From positions 4,755 to 17,971 of the forward strand of contig JAAAUF010000854.1 in assembly GCA_015499985.1 (NCBI GenBank): a stretch of 13,217 nucleotides of DNA, written 5' to 3'. The DNA comes from Haplosporangium gracile (taxonomy: Eukaryota; Mortierellomycota; Mortierellomycetes; Mortierellales; Mortierellaceae). The notes beneath the pieces are model-generated. The model ran no database searches, had not been told where the DNA came from, and was given only the letters and a program-made list of their open reading frames with translations. Every line of letters starts with the position of its first letter. Position 1 is the first letter of the stretch. The position numbers and the translations under genes are program-made. Of the stretch, positions 7,853 to 13,217 are shown piece after piece.

Positions 7853-9226
7853 CTACTGGCTGGGAAGGTAGTAGTCCTGGGTGCCAAGCCAGACCGTCTT
7901 TAACTTCTTGAACCGCATGAGCTGATGACAGATGCGCAGTTCAACCGATGTATCGCCCTTGTTGGGCTCATCCGTGACTTTGAGACTTGAACTAAGTGTC
8001 TTCATGTTGGCGAGACGGACCAGACAATTGTTGACCGCGGCCGTATCATCCAGTCCTTGAAAGCGAACCTGAAATTCTTGTAATCTTGCACACACGATCT
8101 CCTGATCCTCCAGGTAGTCAACGTCCATCACGTGGCCTTTGACTGAGAGAGCCTTGAGACGGCGACAGGACCGCAGGATAAGACCAATCAGCTTCTTGGA
8201 CGAACGGATCGCGTCGTCATCTTCCAGGCCGATACGGTAAGGCGCGGTCATGACAACGGTCGTGAGCGATGCTTGATGCGCGAGGAGACTCAATAGGACG
8301 TTAGACCCAAGGGAGTAGTAGGGGAAAGTGCAACATTCCAGTCGGCGGAACACATTGTCAAGAAGTTCCGAGACGTAATCATAATAGTTGTCGGCAAAGA
8401 TCACCCCCTTCAGATTAGAGCAGTTAATCGACAGTTCCTGACGCAGCTCCGTCATCGTCCAGCTTAGGTCCACTTCGATGGAACGCACTAGTTCCCAGAT
8501 CTCGAGAGACGGGATATGAACTAGAAGAGAGGATGATGGGGGCATGTCATCGTTGAAATTCAAAACTTGAATACTGGAAGCCTTGAGGCGTGTGATTCCT
8601 TCATGGCGAAAGAGTTCTTGTGACGGATTGTGAGCCAAGATCATTGTTGACCACAGAGACAGGGCTCGAAGACTTGGAGACGACTTGAGGATGAATGAGA
8701 AGGCGCTGCGGGTGATGCAGACACCCTCGAGAGACAGCGACGTCAAACTAGCTTCAGGCTTGAAGACATCCAAGGGCAAATATACTCCATAAGCGCGTTG
8801 TTTGGTCAATGAGAATATCCCGTCCAAACAGCCAGAAACAGCAAAGGATTTCAGGATGCCACTATTATAGCGAATGAGGTCGCAAAAAAGGGAGAGGGAG
8901 AGCCTGTTGTTGGTGGCGACAAACTCGATGTTCCTCAGAGACGTAATGTTGGAGTGTTGGAGAACCAAGAGATCATTTTCCTTGGCGACCTTGAGGACGT
9001 TGCGGATGAGATGGCCGTACTTGGAAATAACCTTCGGCGGAATTTTAGAGAACGACTCGATTTTGTCAAAGTCAATTGTGTCCCAGACCTGGCCCGCAAA
9101 GTCCTTGCACCAGTCCTTGGAGGCCCGCATACATGAAACACAATCTCTGTTGTTGAGGAAGCTGGCGATACGGATCCTGATCTCGGACAGGTCGAGAGCG
9201 TGAGAGGTCTTCGGGAAAAGAGCCAT
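7853..9226 (-). CDS. F-box / LRR-like protein, paralogue A
   Basis: Probable substrate receptor of an SCF (Skp1-cullin-F-box) ubiquitin ligase. The single-exon frame gives 457 residues from the ATG at 9226 (context CTAAACATGG). The F-box is at about 11-53: LDLSEIRIRIASFL, DCVSCMRASKDW, then FAGQVWDTIDF, with Trp39 and Trp48 in the usual places. The rest has irregular leucine-rich repeats such as LTSLSLEGVCITRSAF and SLRALSLW, expected to form the substrate-binding face. It ends with QLMRFKKLKTVWLGTQDYYL plus a four-residue end, shared with its neighbours. The frame stays open 41 codons further upstream to 9349, but that leader is pyrimidine-rich and hydrophobic when translated. The paralogues' starts align at 9226, so I take that ATG. 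The substrate is unknown. Confidence 0.88.
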   Translation of the reverse strand: MALFPKTSHALDLSEIRIRIASFLNNRDCVSCMRASKDWCKDFAGQVWDTIDFDKIESFSKIPPKVISKYGHLIRNVLKVAKENDLLVLQHSNITSLRNIEFVATNNRLSLSLFCDLIRYNSGILKSFAVSGCLDGIFSLTKQRAYGVYLPLDVFKPEASLTSLSLEGVCITRSAFSFILKSSPSLRALSLWSTMILAHNPSQELFRHEGITRLKASSIQVLNFNDDMPPSSSLLVHIPSLEIWELVRSIEVDLSWTMTELRQELSINCSNLKGVIFADNYYDYVSELLDNVFRRLECCTFPYYSLGSNVLLSLLAHQASLTTVVMTAPYRIGLEDDDAIRSSKKLIGLILRSCRRLKALSVKGHVMDVDYLEDQEIVCARLQEFQVRFQGLDDTAAVNNCLVRLANMKTLSSSLKVTDEPNKGDTSVELRICHQLMRFKKLKTVWLGTQDYYLPSQ

Positions 9227-9543
9227 GTTTAGGTACGCTGTGTGAAGACTGAGAAGAAGTTGTGGAATAGAGCAGATGAGGCGAGGACGAAGAAACGGGG
9301 AAAAAGAGCAAGGAATGACGTGGAGAAGTGAACAAAAAGTAATGAGCATTACGAGCGATGGAGGAAAAAAGTCATGATGACGGCGAGCAGGCCCAAGCTG
9401 ATGAAAAAAAATAATTGGTTGTAATATGACTAATGGTTATGCGAGAAATGCCAATGTGAAAAGAGGGGGAAAAAAGGGGAATGCTTTCATGATCGTAAGT
9501 TGAGGCAAGGGACACAAAAAAAAATGGATAGGAACTGGCGTGG
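9227..9543. other. Spacer between F-box paralogues A and B
   Basis: 317 bases containing the 3' flank of B and the leader and promoter of A. On the minus strand it includes CAATTATTTTT (about 9404-9414) and a CCGTCATCATGACTTTTTT stretch, both with counterparts upstream of B and partly upstream of the pseudogene. No gene is seen. Confidence 0.55.
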
Positions 9544-10911
9544 CTACTGGGTGGGGAGGTAGTAGTCCTTAGTACCAAGCCAGACAATCTTCAACTTCTT
9601 GAACCGCATGAGCTGGCAACAAACACGATCACCGACCGACACGCCACCCCTGTCATGTACGCCCACGGATTCAGCACTGATTTTCCTCCTTGCCAGGGTT
9701 TCAAGACACTCGTCCACCAAGACTGTAGTTCCCAGTCCACAGAAACGTACTCGAAGTTCCTGCAGGTTCATACAGGCTATTCTCTCGTCCTCAAAGAAGC
9801 TGACATCCATTTGGTGGCCTTCGACTGAAAGAACGCAGAGATGTTGGCAGGACTTCAAGATCAGGCCAATCATCTTCTTGGAAGTGACAATTTCGTCAGG
9901 GGTAGATGGCTCAATCTTTGCGGCTGATGGGGTCAAGATAATCGATGTGAGTGTCGCTTGGTGCTCGAGAAGACCCAGAAGTACAGCTTGATTGAAAGTG
10001 ACATAGCCGAAAGTGACACTCTCCAGCCCGTAGAAGCCATTGTCAAGGTAGCTGGTGATGCGATTCTGTTCAGTCGAGGAAAACTGCACTCTCTTCAGGC
10101 GGGGGCAATTGGTCACCAACTCGGCCTTCAGCTTCTTCAGAACTTCAAGGGATTCGACAGGAGAGTCGAAAATTATCCAGGTCTCGAGAGCTGGGAAATG
10201 GATCAAGAGAGACAGTGCACCAGGAAGCAAGCCTTCGCCATTGGACCAAACTTGCTGACGGGGCGCGACAAGGCTTTTGAGACCTGTGTGGCGAAATCGT
10301 TCCATCATCGGGTTGTAAGTGAGGAAGATAACGTTCAACAGTGTAAGGGATTCAAGACTTAGACAGTACCGAAGAACAGACGAGAAGGCCCTGTGTGTCA
10401 TGCACACCCCCGCAAGCGTCAGCTTTGTCAGTCCAGAACCAGGTGCGATCGTATCCAAGGACAAGTAGATTCCGGTTTTTAGCTGTTCGTCTAAGGTTGC
10501 TGTACGAACCAACTCGCCAGAGATGCAAAGAGTAGTCAACGACTGTCGGTAGTAGCGAATGAGGTCGAAGAAGAGAATTAAAGAGAGTTTGTTCTCGGTG
10601 ACAAAAAACTGCAGTTTCTTGATGGAGGCGATGTTGGGATTCTGAAGAGCCATTACATGGTCCTCTTTGAAGAGTTTGACGACGTCGCGAATGAGGTGAC
10701 CGTACTTGAAGACGACCTCCGGCGAGATCTCCAAGAACGACTTGTCTTTATCAAAATTGATGGTGTGCCAGATTGGTCCTGCAAAGTCCATAAGCCACAT
10801 TCTGGAGACACACATACACGAGAGGCAGTCCTTTTTGGCAAGGAAGCCGGCGATATGGGTTCTGATCTCGGACAGACACAGGGAATGGGTAGCGACCTTT
10901 GAAAGAGACAT
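9544..10911 (-). CDS. F-box / LRR-like protein, paralogue B
   Basis: Paralogue of the genes on either side, with the same presumed role as an SCF substrate receptor. The single-exon frame gives 455 residues from the ATG at 10911 (context CTCAACATGTC). The F-box is at about 11-53, with LCLSEIRTHIAGFL, DCLSCMCVSRMW and FAGPIWHTINF. It is followed by FKYGHLIRDV and leucine-rich segments (LTKLTLAGVCMTHRAF, SLESLTLLN, LKRVQF). The C-terminus has QLMRFKKLKIVWLGTKDYYL and ends PTQ. The frame is open for 75 further codons upstream to 11136; this stretch is C/T-rich and is probably untranslated leader. The body differs from A far more than the C-terminus does, so the duplication is not recent or the repeat face has evolved quickly. 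No introns are evident. Confidence 0.88.
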   Translation of the reverse strand: MSLSKVATHSLCLSEIRTHIAGFLAKKDCLSCMCVSRMWLMDFAGPIWHTINFDKDKSFLEISPEVVFKYGHLIRDVVKLFKEDHVMALQNPNIASIKKLQFFVTENKLSLILFFDLIRYYRQSLTTLCISGELVRTATLDEQLKTGIYLSLDTIAPGSGLTKLTLAGVCMTHRAFSSVLRYCLSLESLTLLNVIFLTYNPMMERFRHTGLKSLVAPRQQVWSNGEGLLPGALSLLIHFPALETWIIFDSPVESLEVLKKLKAELVTNCPRLKRVQFSSTEQNRITSYLDNGFYGLESVTFGYVTFNQAVLLGLLEHQATLTSIILTPSAAKIEPSTPDEIVTSKKMIGLILKSCQHLCVLSVEGHQMDVSFFEDERIACMNLQELRVRFCGLGTTVLVDECLETLARRKISAESVGVHDRGGVSVGDRVCCQLMRFKKLKIVWLGTKDYYLPTQ

Positions 10912-11268
10912 GTTGAGAGGGATTGTGCGAAAACAGTGTGCGTAGAAGTAGAGGTAAAAGAGAGAGGTGTGGAGAGCGTGAAGGATGCGAAGGAATGAAA
11001 AAAGTCGTGCGGATGACGTGGTGAAAGTAAAGTAAAACATAGTGACGAGGACAAGGGAGAGAAAAAAAAGTCGATACTGACGGGAACAAACAAAAGTCGG
11101 AGGTGATGGAGAGAAAAATAATTGAAATAGGATCAATAGGCAAAGAGAGTGCCAAAGAAAAAAAAGCTGAGGTAGGGGAACGAAGAAGGCTTTTATTTGT
11201 TGTAGGCTGGGACGATGAAAAGAAAAAAAAAAAAAAAGTGAAAAGAGGAGACCGACAAAATGAGCGTG
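10912..11268. other. Spacer between F-box paralogue B and the pseudogene
   Basis: 357 bases with the 3' flank of the pseudogene and the leader of B. On the minus strand a CAATTATTTTT element (about 11113-11123) lies roughly 200 bases before the ATG of B, as it does before A. A run of 15 A is at 11223-11237. Confidence 0.55.
11192..11197 (-). terminator. Poly(A) signal retained after the F-box pseudogene
   Basis: AATAAA on the minus strand about 72 bases past the stop at 11269. Confidence 0.35.
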
Positions 11269-12634
11269 CTACTGGGTAGGGAGATAATACTCCTTGGTAC
11301 CAAGCCAAACAGTCTTCAACTTCTTGAACCGCATGAGCTGGCAACAGATGCGCTCGTCGTTCAACTCGTCACCCTCGTCGGACTCAACTGTGAGACTGGT
11401 ACCAGACGTCTTCCCCGTAGACAATTTATTGAGACAGTTGTTCACAGCAGCGGCAGTCCTCAATCCGCTGAAGCGCACGCGCAGCTCCTTGAGGGTATCG
11501 CAGCAGACCAACTCGTGCCCTTCCAGGAGACTGACATCCATTATATGCTCCGTCGCCGAGAGGCACTGCAGATGAGGGATACTCCTTAACAGAAACGCAA
11601 TCGTCTTCTTGGCTTAACGACATTATCGTCCATGCTCAGATTGTAGGTGTAGTAGGGTGTAGTCAGAACAATAGACGTGAGCGAGGCTTGATGTTCGAGG
11701 AGACTCAACATGACGGTGGGGCTCATTCCCTTGTACTTGAAGGAGCAACTCTCCAGTCGGTCGAACACGTTGTCGCAAAACTCGACGATGAACTCTGCAT
11801 CCGCGTTAAAAAAAACACGCTTTTCAGTTGGGGACAGTTGAGCCGCAGAACAGCCTTTAGCTCCATTATATCCTTTGGGGAAGGAAGGGAATATGCTGAT
11901 CTTATCTTCCAGGTCTCGAGAGACGGAAAATGGACCAGAATAGATGGACCCACCGAAGCCATATAATCAATCAACTGCACTTGAGAGAAGGAAGCCGAAA
12001 GAGACTTGAGGCCGTGGTGACGAAAGAGTTGCAACGATGGAGTATAGGCTACCGCCATTGTATTCAACAACGAGAGGTTCTGAAGACTTGGGCACGACTG
12101 CAGCATAGACGAAAAGGCATCTCGCGTGACGCACACATCACAAAGGGACAGATCTGTCAGGGAAGAGCCAAGGCCGAAAGCATTGAGCGGCAAGTAGACC
12201 CCTTCCTCGCGTGTTCCGTGTACCTCTTGTATCGAAATTGTAGAGGTAATATAAAGGCTTGTCAGAGTACCGCTGTTGCGGCGAGCGAGGTCCAGAAAAA
12301 GAGCCATAGAGAGTCTGCTGTCTGTGACAGAGAACTCGAAGCTCTTAAGCTTGGTAACATTGGCATCCTGGAGTAAAATGATGTCGTTGCCTTGGTACAA
12401 GTCCATGATGTGGTGGATGAAATGACCGTATTTGAAAACAACTGCCGACGGTATCTTTGAGAAAGAGTCGTCCTTACTACAGCTCATACGGTTTCAGACC
12501 GGTCCTGCGAAGTCCTTGAACTAGCCTTGGGAGACTTGCATACACGAGATGCAGTCGCTTCTGTTGAGGAAGTCAGCGATGCGATTCCCGATTTCCGGAA
12601 GGTCCAGAGGGTGGGCGGGCTTTACGCGCTTCAT
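11269..12634 (-). pseudogene. Broken F-box / LRR-like paralogue C
   Basis: Third copy, starting at the ATG at 12634 (context CTAACAATG), with F-box start LDLPEIGNRIADFL. In frame, codon 38 is TAG (12523-12521) and codon 47 is TGA (12496-12494). These align exactly with Trp39 and Trp48 of paralogue A. The body stays open to a T8 run at 11808-11815, where one base appears lost. The frame then continues through FDRLESCSF and SLLEHQASLTS to a second one-base loss near 11614-11618, and finally runs to the stop at 11269-11271 with QLMRFKKLKTVWLGTKEYYL. Outside these four lesions it keeps full length and motif order, so inactivation looks recent. An internal ATG at 12487 could start a fragment lacking the F-box, but it would still meet the first frameshift. 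Confidence 0.9.
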
Positions 12635-13217
12635 TGTTAGGTAGATAAAGAGAGGATTAGGCGCGTGGTAGAATGAGACTGTGGAAGGTGACGCTAAGGT
12701 GAAAGAAAGGGAAAAATACAGTCAGTGGGAAGAAAAGTCAAGCGAACGTGTATGATGTAAAAATATGAAAACAATGGCTTTTTAACGGAAGGAAAAAAAA
12801 TGAGAGGGAGAGAAGACTGCGAAGAAAGGAGCGATGATGACGTGTCGAAAATAATAAAGGATCAGGATCGTTGAAGTAGCGCTTGGGCCCAGAACCATAA
12901 GACAGCTGCTGCTGCCTGATGTCACTTTTGACGAAGTTGCTGTTCCTTGTGAAAAAGTGATCGATACACTATTGGCCTAAGGAAACAGTCTTGCAGTGTT
13001 CCATCTCATAATAATCCGCAAAGTGCCTTGAGCTCTGACTGATCGCATCTCATTGTTCATCAAGGCCCATGTCGCAAGATAGGCACAGAAAGAGCCTCTC
13101 CTTCCTGGCACTGTTGAATTCCATGCTTTATTATGTGCTGCTTGCTCGCGTCTTGTCGCTGTCTTGTGCTTGTCCATGAACCCTGGAGCCGATTCCGACA
13201 GGTCAATGAGAGTTAAT
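12635..13217. other. Upstream flank of the F-box pseudogene; unassigned
   Basis: The first 220 bases resemble the leaders of paralogues A and B (CGTCATCATCG and TTATTATTTTCG on the minus strand). Farther right, two short open stretches overlap on opposite strands: plus strand about 12861-12980, reading IVEVALGPRTIRQLLLPDVT and ending at TAA, and minus strand 13177-12977 (66 codons). Neither is recognised, and neither has clear splice sites or a supported start. One could be the end of a neighbouring gene or a decayed element. Confidence 0.35.

Noticed and set aside
10912..11136. 75-codon in-frame N-terminal extension of F-box paralogue B (and 41 codons for A at 9227-9349)
   Set aside because: The leaders are pyrimidine-rich, so stop codons are rare by composition. 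The extensions do not align with each other, while the starts at 9226, 10911 and 12634 do.
12977..13177. Minus-strand open frame of 66 codons
   Set aside because: No recognisable domain or promoter, and it faces an overlapping open stretch on the other strand. Left as unassigned.

Overview
The window reads as nuclear DNA of an early-diverging filamentous fungus, most likely a Mortierellomycotina or related Mucoromycota species (inference). The grounds are spliceosomal introns of roughly 90-220 nt with CTAAC-type branch sites, pyrimidine-rich 5' leaders, A/T homopolymers between genes, tandem F-box paralogues, and an acid alpha-glucosidase of the secreted fungal GH31 type. Every gene I can support is on the minus strand, so transcription runs from high to low coordinates. 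There is no CRISPR, tRNA, rRNA or intact transposon that I can see.

Layout from left to right. 157-4163: a five-exon gene for a secreted or vacuolar GH31 alpha-glucosidase of 1167 residues, with two adjacent trefoil (P-type) domains, a 24-nt microexon and a GC-AG intron that splits the catalytic acid/base motif. 4164-6324: about 2.1 kb without an established gene. It holds the glucosidase promoter region, short degenerate direct repeats, and around 5.43-5.86 kb a set of splice-site-like signals and open stretches that may be a small unannotated spliced gene or a micropeptide. 6325-6792: a two-exon gene for a 99-residue protein of unknown function, with a TATA box upstream. 6793-7852: spacer with a run of 25 T and a poly(A) signal for the next gene.

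7853-12634: three tandem paralogues coding for F-box / leucine-rich-repeat-like proteins of about 455 residues. Two are intact. The third, at the right end, is a pseudogene: its two F-box tryptophan codons are stop codons and it has two single-base frameshifts. The three copies share a nearly invariant C-terminal motif and parts of their 5' flanks, so the duplicated unit included the upstream region. 12635-13217: flank of the pseudogene with only unassigned short open stretches.

The genes do not form one pathway. The glucosidase releases glucose from alpha-glucans outside the cell or in the vacuole. The F-box proteins would be substrate receptors of SCF ubiquitin ligases, in a family that here shows duplication, divergence and loss. 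The most notable points are the double trefoil, the microexon/GC-AG arrangement at the active site, the paired loss of the F-box tryptophans, and the possible hidden spliced gene near 5.4-5.9 kb.
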